In this document: one piece after another, positions 39,445-48,832 of the stretch
How positions within the stretch are numbered: position 1 is the first letter of the stretch
How the letters are laid out: every line of letters starts with the position of its first letter
NCBI RefSeq assembly: GCF_004208535.1
Contig: NZ_SGIS01000021.1
Span: forward strand, 1 to 64,000
From: Sphingomonas populi
GTDB lineage: Bacteria; Pseudomonadota; Alphaproteobacteria; Sphingomonadales; Sphingomonadaceae
Direction of reading: 5' to 3'
DNA: 64,000 nt
Program-made: the position numbers and the translations under genes
Notes under the pieces: generated by a model
What the model was told of the DNA's origin: nothing
Database searches by the model: none
The model's input: only the letters and a program-made list of their open reading frames with translations

Positions 39445-40806
39445 TCAGATCAGCCCCTTCAGCCGGTCGAGCGAAGCCCGCGCCGCGCGGCAGATCGCAG
39501 TTTGATCCGCCTGCGCCAGCACCCCGCCGCGCACCACCGCGCGGCCTTCGACGAACAGGTCGCGCACCTGCGGCGGCGGTGCGAGCAGCAGCCCGGCGAC
39601 CGCGTCCCACGCGCCGAGCGACGACGGGCCGGACACGTCCCACACCGCGAAGTCGGCGCGCTTGCCGACTTCGAGCGATCCGCAATCGGTCCGGCCGAGC
39701 ATCTCCGCGCCGCCGCGCGTGGCGATGTACAGCGCGTCGCGTGGATCGAACGCGCCCGCGCCGCCGATCGCGCGCTGAAGCAGCATCGCCTGCCGCGCTT
39801 CGCCCAGCAGATGGCCGCTGTCGTTCGACGCCGAGCCATCGACGCCAAGCCCGAGCGGCACCCCCGCCGCAAGCATCGCGCTGAGCGGCGCGATCCCCGA
39901 GCCGAGCCGGCAGTTCGAGCACGGGCAATGCGCGACGCCGGTGCGGGTCCGGGCGAACGAAGCGATCTCGCGCGCGTCGAGCTGGACGCAGTGCGCGTGC
40001 CACACGTCCGGCCCGGTCCAGCCGAGCGCCTCGGCATACTCGCCCGGCCGGCAGCCGAATCGCGCCAGCGAGAAGGCAACATCATCGGCATCCTCGGCGA
40101 GATGCGTGTGGAGCATCACGCCCTTATCGCGCGCGAGCAAAGCCGAATGGCGCATCAGCCCCTGACTCACCGAGAAGGGCGAGCAAGGCGCGACCGCGAT
40201 ACGGAGCATCGCGCCGTCGGATGCGTCATGATAGCGGTCGATCACGCGGATCGTGTCGTTGAGGATCGCCGGCTCGGCCTCGACCACGCTGTCGGGCGGC
40301 AGCCCGCCCGCGCTAACACCGACGCTCATCGACCCGCGCGTGGCGTGGAAGCGGATGCCGATCCCGCCCGCCGCCGCGATCGAATCATCGAGCGTCACGC
40401 CGTCGGGGAACAGATAATGGTGGTCCGAACTGAGCGTACAGCCCGACAAGGCCAGTTCTGCGAGTCCAAGTTGCGTCGCCGCGAACACATCCTCGGGTCG
40501 GTAGCGCGCCCAGACCGGATAGAGCGCCTTGAGCCAGTCGAACAGCGACGCGTTGACCGCCTGCGGAAGCGCGCGCGTGAGCGTCTGGAACAGATGATGG
40601 TGCGTGTTGACGAGGCCCGGCGTGACGACGCAGCCAGCGGCGTCGAGGATATGGTCGGCCTCTTCGATCAGGCGTGCGAGGTCGGCGGTGGTGCCGACCG
40701 CTTCGATCACGCCACCCCGAAACGCGAGCGCACCGCCGGCGATTTCGCGGCGGCTGTCGTCCATCGTGACGAGGACATCGGCGTTCTTGAGGACGGTGAG
40801 CGTCAT
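39445..40806 (-). CDS. 8-oxoguanine deaminase
   Basis: This 453-residue amidohydrolase converts 8-oxoguanine to urate. Metal and catalytic residues are seen in TPGLVNTHHHLFQTL (His 69 and 71), LHTHLAEDADD near 234, WHAHCVQL near 268 and GLGVDGSASND near 319. The segments LSGCTLSSDHHYLFP and HCPCSNCRLGSG match the 8-oxoguanine deaminase/ATZ-TRZ group rather than ordinary guanine deaminase. The transporter neighbours support a purine role. The alternative is a related hydroxydechloroatrazine-type enzyme. Confidence 0.87.
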   Translation of the reverse strand: MTLTVLKNADVLVTMDDSRREIAGGALAFRGGVIEAVGTTADLARLIEEADHILDAAGCVVTPGLVNTHHHLFQTLTRALPQAVNASLFDWLKALYPVWARYRPEDVFAATQLGLAELALSGCTLSSDHHYLFPDGVTLDDSIAAAGGIGIRFHATRGSMSVGVSAGGLPPDSVVEAEPAILNDTIRVIDRYHDASDGAMLRIAVAPCSPFSVSQGLMRHSALLARDKGVMLHTHLAEDADDVAFSLARFGCRPGEYAEALGWTGPDVWHAHCVQLDAREIASFARTRTGVAHCPCSNCRLGSGIAPLSAMLAAGVPLGLGVDGSASNDSGHLLGEARQAMLLQRAIGGAGAFDPRDALYIATRGGAEMLGRTDCGSLEVGKRADFAVWDVSGPSSLGAWDAVAGLLLAPPPQVRDLFVEGRAVVRGGVLAQADQTAICRAARASLDRLKGLI

Positions 40807-40818
40807 CGCGCCGCTACC

Positions 40819-40897
40819 GTTCTCCCGCGAAAGCGGGAGTCCAGGGCCAGGCAGCGCCGCGTTCGTGGCTCTGGATCCCCGCCTTCGCGGGGGAACG
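40819..40897. repeat. Palindromic repeat, family D, inside the purine operon
   Basis: GTTCTCCCGCGAAAGCGGGA pairs with the far arm CCCCGCCTTCGCGGGGGAAC. It separates the deaminase gene from the upstream NUP gene. Confidence 0.85.
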
Positions 40898-40926
40898 GCG
40901 GATGCAGGACAGAGCGGCGTGTGGCT

Positions 40927-42009
40927 TCACTCCGGCACGCTCTTCTCATAGCGATCCCAGTGCGCGGTCAGCTCGTCCACCACCTTCGAGCCGACGGTGT
41001 AGAGGTTCTCCAGCGCCGCGTGCATGCCGGCATAGCCCTCGTTCTCGCGCAGCAGATAGGTCGCGGCATCGACGCCCGGCGGCGGCATCGTGTAATTGCT
41101 CGCACCCCGCAGCACCATGAAGCGCCGCTTGTCGACCCGGCCAATTGTGTCGAGGTATTCGATCGACTGGTACGTGCCCGTCTCCTCCATCGCCGAGGTG
41201 ACGAACGCGCCTTGCCCGCGCGTCCAGTATTTCACCCAATCTTCAGCCCAGCCGGTCATCAGCTTGCCGTGCCAGAAGGTCATCGCGGCGAGATTGTCGC
41301 CCTTGAGCACGAACGGCGGGCGTTGCCCTTCGGGATAGCCGGTGAAGCGCGCGCGCGCGGCCTTGAGGCCAGCTTCGTCGGGCAGCGCGATATCCTTGGT
41401 CAGCGCGAACGCCCAGTCGCGCAACGCACCGTTGATCTCAAACACCTCGCCCTGGCCGACCGGCGGGCTGGGGTCGTTCGGCCCCTTGCTGTGGAGCGGG
41501 AAATAGCCCGATTTCCAGTCTTTGGGGATTTCGCGCGCGTCGATCTCATGCGCGAGATCGCCATCGACAAGATAGCGCGCCCATGCCGCCGAGCCGATTG
41601 ACGCCTTGGCGGGATCGACCCCGGCGATGCCCGCGACCAGCCAATAGGCGTGGGTGAGATCGAACCGCTGGTCGAGCCCCAACGCGAGCGTCGCGGTCGC
41701 CGAGCGGATGCTGCCCATCCCCGTGACCATGCCGAGCGTTTGGGTGTCGGGATTGTAGTACAGATCGTGATAGGATTGCGGGAAGGGGATGCGCGTGTCG
41801 AGGTGACGACGCTCCTTCCAGAGCTGGAACTCGCCGGGCACGTCGCCGCTGTCCTTGCAGATCTCGAACATCGTGACGATCACGACCTTGACGGGCAGGG
41901 GATGCGCGCAGGCGCCGCCGGGCTGGCAGTCCGCCGGGGCGGCAAGCGCGGGCGTGCCAAGGCCGAGCAACGCGGCGGCGAAAAGCGTGGCGCGGGTCAG
42001 CAGGCGCAT
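40927..42009 (-). CDS. Purine nucleoside permease-family (NUP) exported protein
   Basis: This 360-residue protein has a cleavable signal peptide (RLLTRATLFAAALLGLGTPA). It matches the NUP family: KVVIVTMFEICKDSGDVPGE, TLGMVTGMGSIRSATATLAL, YWLVAGIAGVDPAKASIGSA and LRGASNYTMPPPG. The fold is related to nucleoside phosphorylases. Fungal and bacterial members are linked to nucleoside uptake, and a periplasmic binding or phosphorolysis role is plausible. It lies 61 bp downstream of the TonB-dependent receptor gene. Confidence 0.85.
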   Translation of the reverse strand: MRLLTRATLFAAALLGLGTPALAAPADCQPGGACAHPLPVKVVIVTMFEICKDSGDVPGEFQLWKERRHLDTRIPFPQSYHDLYYNPDTQTLGMVTGMGSIRSATATLALGLDQRFDLTHAYWLVAGIAGVDPAKASIGSAAWARYLVDGDLAHEIDAREIPKDWKSGYFPLHSKGPNDPSPPVGQGEVFEINGALRDWAFALTKDIALPDEAGLKAARARFTGYPEGQRPPFVLKGDNLAAMTFWHGKLMTGWAEDWVKYWTRGQGAFVTSAMEETGTYQSIEYLDTIGRVDKRRFMVLRGASNYTMPPPGVDAATYLLRENEGYAGMHAALENLYTVGSKVVDELTAHWDRYEKSVPE

Positions 42010-42070
42010 GGGCGGCATTCCACAATCAAAAACACAGGGGCGCCGACCGCAGCCGGCGCCCCTGAAGAGA

Positions 42071-44539
42071 TCAGAACTTGTACTGGATCGTCGCCTGGAA
42101 GCTCCGCGGCCGTTCGGGAAGCACGATCGTGCCGCCGAACAATTCGGTGAAGTTGGCGCGATAATAGGTCGCATCGGTCGCGTTCTTAACGATGACACGG
42201 AACAGGAACGGTCCGGTCTCGTAGGACGCGCCGATGTCGAGCAGCGTGTATTCCGGCAGCTTGACCGTGCGCGACTGGCCCGAGAACACCGAGTCGACAT
42301 GGACGAGGCTGGCATTGAAGGCGACGCCGTTGTCGAACTTGTAGGTGCCGGTGGCGGTGTAGGTGTTGGTCGGGATGCCCTGCCGCCGCGAGGCTTCCTT
42401 GTCGGGGATCGACACGAAGCCGCCGGGCTGGCCGCCGAAGATCAGCGCCGGATTGGTGACGTTGGTGAGATCGCCGACCCCGAAGAAGCTGAAGGTCGAA
42501 CCGGCATCGAAGAAGGTCAGGTTGTAGACCTTGAGGTGGGTGTACGAGCCGGTGAGAAGCAGATGCTTGTCGACCGACCAGCGCATTTCCGCCTCGATGC
42601 CCTTGGTCTGCACTGACTGGTTGACGGTCGACGACTGGATGTTGTGATCGACGCGCTCCTGATTGTAGACCGACAGCGCACCGTACAGCCGCCCGCCGAG
42701 CCAGCTTCCCTTGATGCCGCCTTCGTAGAGCTTCGATGCGGTCATGAAGGTGCCGGCGATCGCGGTGTCGGGGTCGATTTCCGAACCCTGGCCGGCGATG
42801 ATCGTCGTCTGGCGTGAGATCGTGCCGTAGGGGATCAGCCCGAACGGCAGCTTGTACGAGACGCTGGCGTTCCACGACCAGCCATCGTTGCTGCCCGACC
42901 CGGACACGGCGTCGCTCGGCGCGAATTCCATTTTGCTCGGGTTGTAGGACGAGGTGACATCGACCTTGTCGTACCGACCGCCGAGGATGACATCGAGGCC
43001 GAAGTCGAAATCGGCGTCGAGCAGGCCGGCGAAGCCGTAATCGGTGGAATGGCCCTTGATGTAGTTGGTGTAGTCGCAGCCGCATTCGTTCGACAGCAAC
43101 CGGTTCGAGGCCGGCGTGTAACCTTGCGAAAGGTCGACACGGTGGAAATATTCGTAGGTGAAATCATCGCCGTGCAGGAAATGCGTATAGCGGATCGACG
43201 GCGATAGTTGCAGGCCGAATTTGCCGATATCGGTCTTGAAGGTTTTCGCCGCGACGATCTTGTCCTCGATGACATAGGACTGATGGAATTGCGAAAAACC
43301 GTAGTCGTTGTTGTTCTTGTTGCGGGTGCCGTCGTAGAAGAGCTGGTTCTTGATCTCGAGATCGTTGCCGCCATCCCAGATGATGTCGAAATACCCGGTC
43401 GACTGCTTGTTCTTGAGGAAATCGTTCGGCCCGGTCAGCACGTCCTTGCGGCTGAGCGTGGTCGTGCCGGGGTTGGTGAGCGCGAGCAGCGGCGAGAAGC
43501 TGGCGTCGGTGAACATCGTCGGCGATGGCCGGAACGGGTTGAACACGCCGGTGCCGCCTGCGGCCTTGATTTCCGCCGGCGACATCTGGCCATCGCCGTT
43601 GGTGTCGAGCGAGACCGGCGTACCCGTGATGTACGTGCCGTTGTCGACCAGCGCCTGGGTCAGGCGGTTCCAGCCGCCGTTCTGCTGGCCGTCGTACTTC
43701 TGGTACATGCCGCCGAACTCGACGCGCAGGCTATCCGTGATCTGGTTGTCGAATGCCGCCTGCAGCACGACGTTGCGCGTCGACATGTTGCGGTAATAGC
43801 TGCCCGAATCCTCGACCTCGCCGTACAGGCTGTAGCCGAATTCGGTGCCGCCGAAACGCAACGGACCGCGCAGTTCGGCCTTGATGTCGTTGTACGACCA
43901 ACTGCCGCCGGTGTAGCTGAGCTGGCCCTCGGCGTGATCGAGCAGCGCGCCGCCCTTCACGCGCGCCGATTTGGGCACGAAGTTCATGTAGCCGCCGGTC
44001 TTGGACGGGCCGTAGATCGGCGAGGACGGGCCGCGCACGATGTCGATGCGGTCGGCAGCGGCGATCGGCGTGGGGTAATTGCCGGGGTTGTCGAGCCGGC
44101 GCATGCCGCGGAAGAACACTTCGCCCGGCGTGCCGCGGATATCGAGCGCGCCGCCGACCCCGAAGAACGAGTTGGTGAACGTGCCCGGCGATTGCGCGAC
44201 GAGATCGTAGATGTCGGTGACGCCGTAGCGCTCCATCTGCTCGGAACTGATCGTCGAGACCGAACGCGGCGTTTCCAGCACGCTCTTGTTGAAGCCGAAG
44301 ATCGAGCTGACATCCTGGTTCGGCAGCGCGTTGAGCGCGCCGGTGACGACGATGTCCTTGTCCTCGTCGGGCGCCGCATCGGGTGCCGGTGCCGGAGCTG
44401 GCGCATCGGCCGCCCACGCGGGCGCCGCAACCGCCTGGCAGGACAGCAATGCCGCCGCGAGCGCGGTCAGCGACGTGTAGGTGCGACGATGCCGCGCGGC
44501 GGAATCGTTCCTGAAACCAAGAAGGTAAGTCTGTGCCAT
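42071..44539 (-). CDS. TonB-dependent outer-membrane receptor
   Basis: This 822-residue receptor has a signal sequence ending near AAPAWA and an Ala/Pro-rich linker. The TonB box-like EDKDIVVTG is followed by the plug (SVSTISSEQMERYGVTDIYD, GGALDIRGTPGEVFFRGMRR, ADRIDIVRGPSSPIYGPSKT), a 22-strand barrel and the C-terminal aromatic strand ending IQYKF. The closest general resemblance is to siderophore-type receptors, but the operon context (nucleoside protein, purine deaminase, NCS2 permease) argues for purine or nucleoside import. It is first in that operon and diverges from a LysR gene. Confidence 0.9.
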   Translation of the reverse strand: MAQTYLLGFRNDSAARHRRTYTSLTALAAALLSCQAVAAPAWAADAPAPAPAPDAAPDEDKDIVVTGALNALPNQDVSSIFGFNKSVLETPRSVSTISSEQMERYGVTDIYDLVAQSPGTFTNSFFGVGGALDIRGTPGEVFFRGMRRLDNPGNYPTPIAAADRIDIVRGPSSPIYGPSKTGGYMNFVPKSARVKGGALLDHAEGQLSYTGGSWSYNDIKAELRGPLRFGGTEFGYSLYGEVEDSGSYYRNMSTRNVVLQAAFDNQITDSLRVEFGGMYQKYDGQQNGGWNRLTQALVDNGTYITGTPVSLDTNGDGQMSPAEIKAAGGTGVFNPFRPSPTMFTDASFSPLLALTNPGTTTLSRKDVLTGPNDFLKNKQSTGYFDIIWDGGNDLEIKNQLFYDGTRNKNNNDYGFSQFHQSYVIEDKIVAAKTFKTDIGKFGLQLSPSIRYTHFLHGDDFTYEYFHRVDLSQGYTPASNRLLSNECGCDYTNYIKGHSTDYGFAGLLDADFDFGLDVILGGRYDKVDVTSSYNPSKMEFAPSDAVSGSGSNDGWSWNASVSYKLPFGLIPYGTISRQTTIIAGQGSEIDPDTAIAGTFMTASKLYEGGIKGSWLGGRLYGALSVYNQERVDHNIQSSTVNQSVQTKGIEAEMRWSVDKHLLLTGSYTHLKVYNLTFFDAGSTFSFFGVGDLTNVTNPALIFGGQPGGFVSIPDKEASRRQGIPTNTYTATGTYKFDNGVAFNASLVHVDSVFSGQSRTVKLPEYTLLDIGASYETGPFLFRVIVKNATDATYYRANFTELFGGTIVLPERPRSFQATIQYKF

Positions 44540-44644
44540 CAATGAATGTCCCCCATTTCGCGGCGGGCGGCTTTTGTCTCGCCCGCTGCCGACCCGATTA
44601 TGTTCCTGCCCCGCCTGCCCATCCAATTCCCCGGATGTTGCAGT

Positions 44645-44719
44645 GCGTCATAGTAATGACGCCAACGCAATATTGTAAAGAAAATCCTATTCTCATTCGG
44701 AAATCGTAAGTCATGAGAT
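44645..44719. promoter_or_regulatory. Inverted repeats in the 322-bp TonB receptor / LysR spacer
   Basis: The spacer 44540-44861 is A+T-rich and holds no gene. GCGTCAT and ATGACGC form a perfect inverted repeat around 4 bases (44645-44662). TCTCAT and ATGAGA are a second pair 16 bases apart (44692-44719). These are candidate binding sites for the LysR product or a purine-responsive regulator. Confidence 0.45.
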
Positions 44720-44861
44720 TCGGTTACACCCGACCCATGCCACACGGTTTCAAAAGCCAAATGCTCGCGGCATCGCAGCATTTATGGTGCGTAGGGGGTT
44801 GACGTAGCTCCATCAAACGCAATGAATCCCACGGAGCGTTGCAAAAAATAGAGGGGTGTCG

Positions 44862-45800
44862 ATGCCAGCTTTTTCGCGGTTCCTGCGGTACTTCATGGCC
44901 GTCGGCCGGCTCGGTTCGATCCGCAAGGCGGCCGATGTCCTCAACGTGTCGGCATCGGCGATCGACCGGCAGATCCTCAACGTCGAGGCGGATCTCGGCA
45001 TGCCGCTGTTCGAGCGGCTCCCGACCGGCCTGCGCCTCACTGCGGCGGGCGAGATCATGATGGCGGCTGGAGGGCGATGGCAGAAGAACCTCAGCGATGT
45101 GCGCGCGCAGATCGAGGATCTGCGCGGGCTCAAACGTGGCCATGTCGACATCGCCGTGATCGACGCACTCGCGAAGGGCTATCTGCCCGGCATCGTGCGG
45201 TCGCTCCAGAGCCGCTATCCCGGCATCACGATCGGCGTGCGCGTGATCGAGAACGACAAGGTGCGCGCCGCGATCATGAACGGCGAGGTCGATTTCGGCA
45301 TCTTCTTCGAACCGCAATCCTATCGCGGCATCACCGTGCGCGCCTTCGTCGAGGTGGTGCTGGGGCTGATCACCCCGCCCGATCACCCGCTCGGGCAGCA
45401 GAAAGAAGCCCGCTTTTCGGCGGTGACCGGCTCCGCGCTGATCGTCCCCGCCGAACCGCTCGCGGTCAGCCAGCAGATCGCCGTGCTGGAGGGGATCACC
45501 GGCGTCGTGCTCGATCGTACCGTCACGTCGGACAACATCCAGATGATCGTATCGCTGGTGCTGGAGGGGGTCGGCATCGGCATCCTCACCTCGATCGACG
45601 TGTTCACCGAGGTCAAGCGCGGTCTGCTCGGCTTCACGCGCATTTCCGATTCGATCCTGCGGCCGATGACGCTGGCGCTCGGCACCGCGACCGCGCGCAC
45701 GCCGTCCTATGCGGCGAGCATCGTGCTGGCCGAGATCGAGAACGATTTCGCGCAGCTCGGCTATCCGGGCGCGATCCAGACGACTGCTTCAGAGGCGTAA
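44862..45800 (+). CDS. LysR-family transcriptional regulator
   Basis: This 312-residue regulator has an N-terminal winged helix (FSRFLRYFMAVGRLGSIRKA, ADVLNVSASAIDRQIL, RLPTGLRLTAAG) and a periplasmic-binding-protein-like effector domain (RGHVDIAVIDALAKGYLPGI, NGEVDFGIFFEPQ). ATG 44862 has AGAGGGG five bases upstream and is preferred over the GTG two codons earlier. It diverges from the TonB-dependent receptor gene, so it is the likely controller of the purine operon. The effector is unknown. Confidence 0.9.
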   Translation: MPAFSRFLRYFMAVGRLGSIRKAADVLNVSASAIDRQILNVEADLGMPLFERLPTGLRLTAAGEIMMAAGGRWQKNLSDVRAQIEDLRGLKRGHVDIAVIDALAKGYLPGIVRSLQSRYPGITIGVRVIENDKVRAAIMNGEVDFGIFFEPQSYRGITVRAFVEVVLGLITPPDHPLGQQKEARFSAVTGSALIVPAEPLAVSQQIAVLEGITGVVLDRTVTSDNIQMIVSLVLEGVGIGILTSIDVFTEVKRGLLGFTRISDSILRPMTLALGTATARTPSYAASIVLAEIENDFAQLGYPGAIQTTASEA

Positions 45801-45868
45801 CGATTGCCGCGACCGCCCCGAGACGATATCCGGGGCGCTTTCTCCCAGCATTCTGGATTCGCCCGATC

Positions 45869-46387
45869 ATGAGCCCGGACCTCTATTACATCCCTTACGA
45901 GACCTTCCTCGGTGATGTCCGCGCGGTCGCGGCGCGCGTTTCGGCGGACGATTGGAAGCCCGATTTCGTGATCGGCATCGGGCGTGGCGGGCTGGTGCCG
46001 GCGGTGTTCATCTCGCACCAGCTCAACCTGCCGATGCTGTCGGTCGATCATTCCTCCAAGGTGCCGGGCTTCGCCGACGAGTTGCTACGCAAGGTCGCGG
46101 AGAAGAGCGCGGCCGGCGAGCGGCTGCTGTTCGTCGATGATATCAACGATAGCGGCGGCACGATCGCCTATATCCGCAAGCTGCTCGCCGAGACCGGCTG
46201 CGACAGCGGCAATCTGCGCTTCGCGGTGGTGCTGGACAATGTCCGTTCGCAGGCGCGGGTCGATTACCGCGCGGAGATGATTGACCGCGACAGCGACAAG
46301 CGCTGGTTCGTGTTCCCGTGGGAAGCGGTCGGCATGAGCGCGACGATCGTCGAGGAAGCGCTGTCGGTGCCGGAGCGGTTCGCCTGA
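45869..46387 (+). CDS. Purine-type phosphoribosyltransferase
   Basis: This 172-residue type I phosphoribosyltransferase has the strand FVIGIGRGGLVPAVFISHQL, the flexible-loop region VDHSSKVPGF and the PRPP motif LLFVDDINDSGGTI at 87-100. It resembles xanthine/guanine phosphoribosyltransferases and related COG2236 proteins. It would turn free purine bases plus PRPP into nucleotides in the cytoplasm. It lies 68 bp after the LysR gene on the same strand, next to the purine operon, supporting purine salvage. Confidence 0.85.
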   Translation: MSPDLYYIPYETFLGDVRAVAARVSADDWKPDFVIGIGRGGLVPAVFISHQLNLPMLSVDHSSKVPGFADELLRKVAEKSAAGERLLFVDDINDSGGTIAYIRKLLAETGCDSGNLRFAVVLDNVRSQARVDYRAEMIDRDSDKRWFVFPWEAVGMSATIVEEALSVPERFA

Positions 46388-46397
46388 CACCCACCAA

Positions 46398-46470
46398 CCG
46401 TTCGTGTCGAGCGCAGTCGAGACACCTGCGCTTGGGGCATGTCCCTCGACTTCGCTCGGGACGAACGGTT
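46398..46470. repeat. Intergenic palindromic repeat, family A
   Basis: Full two-arm copy: ACCGTTCGTGTCGAGCGCAG, then TCCCTCGACTTCGCTCGGGA and CGAACGG. It sits between the phosphoribosyltransferase gene and a convergent membrane-protein gene. Confidence 0.85.
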
Positions 46471-46481
46471 TTAGGGCAGGC

Positions 46482-46790
46482 TTATCGCCGCCGCGTGACG
46501 AATGCCGCCAGCGCGACCGACGCGGCGATCGCGACCGCCGTCTCGCTCAGCGAATGCGCGTTCCATTGCCACACCTCAAGCCCGGCATAGCCCGGCATGT
46601 TGGCGCGGCGGCCACCGCCGAATTGCTCGATCCATTGGTATTCGCGCTGCGTGATCTCGCGCATGATGCATACCGCAGCGCCCGCGAAGCAGCCTAGCCA
46701 CAGCGACGCCTTGGTGGAGGCGCCGAGCCAGCGGCCCAGCGCCCAGCACGCAAGCTGGATGCCGATCGCGACGGGAACATGGGCGAACAT
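46482..46790 (-). CDS. Small membrane protein of unknown function
   Basis: This 102-residue protein shows three likely membrane helices: VPVAIGIQLACWALGRWLG, KASLWLGCFAGAAVCIM and ETAVAIAASVALAAFV. A central polar loop contains REITQREYQWIEQFGGGRR. I do not recognise a family. It lies 35 bp downstream of kdsA on the same strand and may be co-transcribed with it. Confidence 0.6.
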   Translation of the reverse strand: MFAHVPVAIGIQLACWALGRWLGASTKASLWLGCFAGAAVCIMREITQREYQWIEQFGGGRRANMPGYAGLEVWQWNAHSLSETAVAIAASVALAAFVTRRR

Positions 46791-46825
46791 GCTGTCCTAA
46801 CCTCCGCACGCGCAGGGTCGCATGG

Positions 46826-47680
46826 TCAGGCGACCAGCGCCTGCTCCTCGAAGCCGCCGTCTTTCACGATGGCATCGATCGCGAGCAGCCGCGCGAGCAG
46901 CGCTTCGAGCCGGTCGAGCGGCCAACTGTTCGGGCCGTCCGACATCGCATTGTCGGGGTCGGGATGGGTTTCCATGAACAGGCCGGAGATGCCCGCAGCG
47001 ACGGCGGCGCGCGCCAGCACCGGCACATGCTCGCGCTGCCCGCCCGAGGTGGTGCCGCGTCCGCCGGGCAATTGCACCGAATGCGTCGCGTCGTAGACGA
47101 CCGGGCAGCCGGTCTCGCGCATGATCGCCAGGCTGCGCATGTCCGAGACGAGGTTGTTGTAGCCGAAACTTGCGCCACGCTCGCACACCATGAAATCGGC
47201 GGCGACGCCTGCGCTCCCGGCCGCCGCGCGTGCCTTGGCGACGACATGCACCATGTCGCCGGGCGCCATGAACTGCCCCTTCTTGATGTTGACCGGCTTG
47301 CCCGCAGCGGCGACCGCAGCGATGAAATCGGTCTGTCGCGCGAGGAAAGCCGGGGTTTGCAGCACGTCGACCACCTCGGCGACGGCGGGCACCTGGCTCT
47401 CGTCATGCACGTCGGTCAACACCGGCAACCCGGTTTCGGCGCGGACCTTTTCGAGAATGCGCAAGCCCTCCTCGATGCCGGGGCCGCGGAACGACGCCCC
47501 CGAACTGCGGTTCGCCTTGTCGAACGAACTCTTGTAGATCAGCAGAACGCCGAGCCGGTCGGCGATCGCGCGCAGCCGCGTTGCGGTCTCAAGCGCGAAC
47601 GACTCGCTTTCGATCACGCAGGGGCCGGCGATGAAGAACATCTTCTGATTCGGACCAATTTCTTGACCACACAGACGCAT
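46826..47680 (-). CDS. kdsA: 3-deoxy-8-phosphooctulonate synthase KdsA
   Basis: KdsA condenses phosphoenolpyruvate with arabinose 5-phosphate to Kdo 8-phosphate. The 284-residue product has [62 protein letters not shown] and the C-terminal [18 protein letters not shown]. The N-terminal metal-type signals are those of the KdsA family, not DAHP synthase. The start at 47680 ([15 protein letters not shown]) is favoured over one 16 codons upstream. It diverges from kdsD. Confidence 0.95.
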   Translation of the reverse strand: MRLCGQEIGPNQKMFFIAGPCVIESESFALETATRLRAIADRLGVLLIYKSSFDKANRSSGASFRGPGIEEGLRILEKVRAETGLPVLTDVHDESQVPAVAEVVDVLQTPAFLARQTDFIAAVAAAGKPVNIKKGQFMAPGDMVHVVAKARAAAGSAGVAADFMVCERGASFGYNNLVSDMRSLAIMRETGCPVVYDATHSVQLPGGRGTTSGGQREHVPVLARAAVAAGISGLFMETHPDPDNAMSDGPNSWPLDRLEALLARLLAIDAIVKDGGFEEQALVA

Positions 47681-47836
47681 CACGACCTCATTAGGCTTGC
47701 CACGCGGGAAACTGTCTCTCAGGAACAACAGACGGTCGCGTATTGGGTCCCCTGCGCCGCGAAAGCGCTGGAAGTCAATGCGATGGCCTTATAGGACGAC
47801 CGCGAGACGCTTAAAGCGCCGCCATTGGGGAATGTT

Positions 47837-48832
47837 ATGCCGGCGATTGCCACCAGCGGAGCGGACGAACCCGGCCTGCTGTCCGCCCTGCGCACCACGC
47901 GCATCGAAATGGATGCGCTTCGCGCGCTGTCGGAGGCGTTGCATGTCGCCCCGCTCCGGCAAGGTTTCATCGCCGCCGTCAGCGCGATCAGCGGTCATGC
48001 TGGCCGGCTGATCGTCACCGGCATGGGAAAGAGCGGTCTCGTCGCGCGCAAGATCGCCGCGACGATGACCTCCACCGGCACGCCGGCGCTGTTCCTCCAC
48101 CCCGGCGATGCCAGCCACGGCGATCTCGGCACGATCGGCCACGACGACATCGTGCTGGCAATGAGCTGGTCGGGCGAGACCACCGAGCTTGGCGATATCA
48201 TCGCCTATTGCCGCCGCTTCGGCGTCAAGCTGATCGTGGCGACCGCGCGCCCCGACAGCACTGCCGGGCGCGCCGCCGACATCTGTCTCGCGCTGCCGAT
48301 GGTGCAGGAGGCATGCCCCAACCAGCTCGCGCCGACCTCCTCGACGACCGTGCAGGTCGTGCTGGGCGATGCGCTCGCGGTCGCGCTGATTGAGCGGCGC
48401 GGGTTCACCCGGTCCGATTTCCTAACCTTTCATCCCGGCGGCCGGCTCGGCGCGCAACTCGTCACCATCGCGCACCTGATGGCGCGTGGCGAGGAGGTGC
48501 CGGTGGTGCGGATCGGCGCGACGCTCCAGGACGCGATGATCGAGATGAGCCGGAAGCGGTACGGCTGCACCGCCGTCGTCGATGAGGCTGACCGTTTGAT
48601 CGGCGCGTTCACTGACGGCGATCTGCGACGCAGCTTCGCCAACACACATCTCGGCAACGATATCCGCCACCATATGACTCAAACGCCGATCGTGATCACG
48701 CCCGAGACGCTGAGCTCGGACGCGCTGCGCATCCTCAACGAGAAGGCGGTCTCGGTGCTGTTCGTCTGCGAGGATGAGCGGCTGGTCGGCGTCGTCCATC
48801 TCCACGACATGCTGCGGGCCGGCGTTGCCTGA
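47837..48832 (+). CDS. kdsD: Arabinose-5-phosphate isomerase, KpsF/GutQ type
   Basis: The enzyme makes arabinose 5-phosphate from ribulose 5-phosphate for KdsA. The 331-residue product has a SIS domain (RLIVTGMGKSGLVARKIAAT, LFLHPGDASHGDLGTI with the catalytic-type histidines, AMSWSGETTELGDII, QLAPTSSTTV) and two C-terminal CBS motifs (PVVRIGATLQDAMIEMSRKR; TPIVITPETLSSDALRILNE). GGGGAA precedes the ATG. It is first of the kdsD-kdsB-like-phosphatase-like group and belongs to the capsule-linked KpsF class by context. Confidence 0.93.
   Translation: MPAIATSGADEPGLLSALRTTRIEMDALRALSEALHVAPLRQGFIAAVSAISGHAGRLIVTGMGKSGLVARKIAATMTSTGTPALFLHPGDASHGDLGTIGHDDIVLAMSWSGETTELGDIIAYCRRFGVKLIVATARPDSTAGRAADICLALPMVQEACPNQLAPTSSTTVQVVLGDALAVALIERRGFTRSDFLTFHPGGRLGAQLVTIAHLMARGEEVPVVRIGATLQDAMIEMSRKRYGCTAVVDEADRLIGAFTDGDLRRSFANTHLGNDIRHHMTQTPIVITPETLSSDALRILNEKAVSVLFVCEDERLVGVVHLHDMLRAGVA

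Noticed and set aside
39436..41601. 721-codon plus-strand frame across deaminase and NUP genes
   Set aside because: It crosses two well-supported minus-strand genes and an intergenic repeat, and contains no recognisable motif.
42071..44539. Iron-siderophore receptor
   Set aside because: The barrel resembles this class in general, but the operon contains only purine genes and the control region lacks an evident Fur box.
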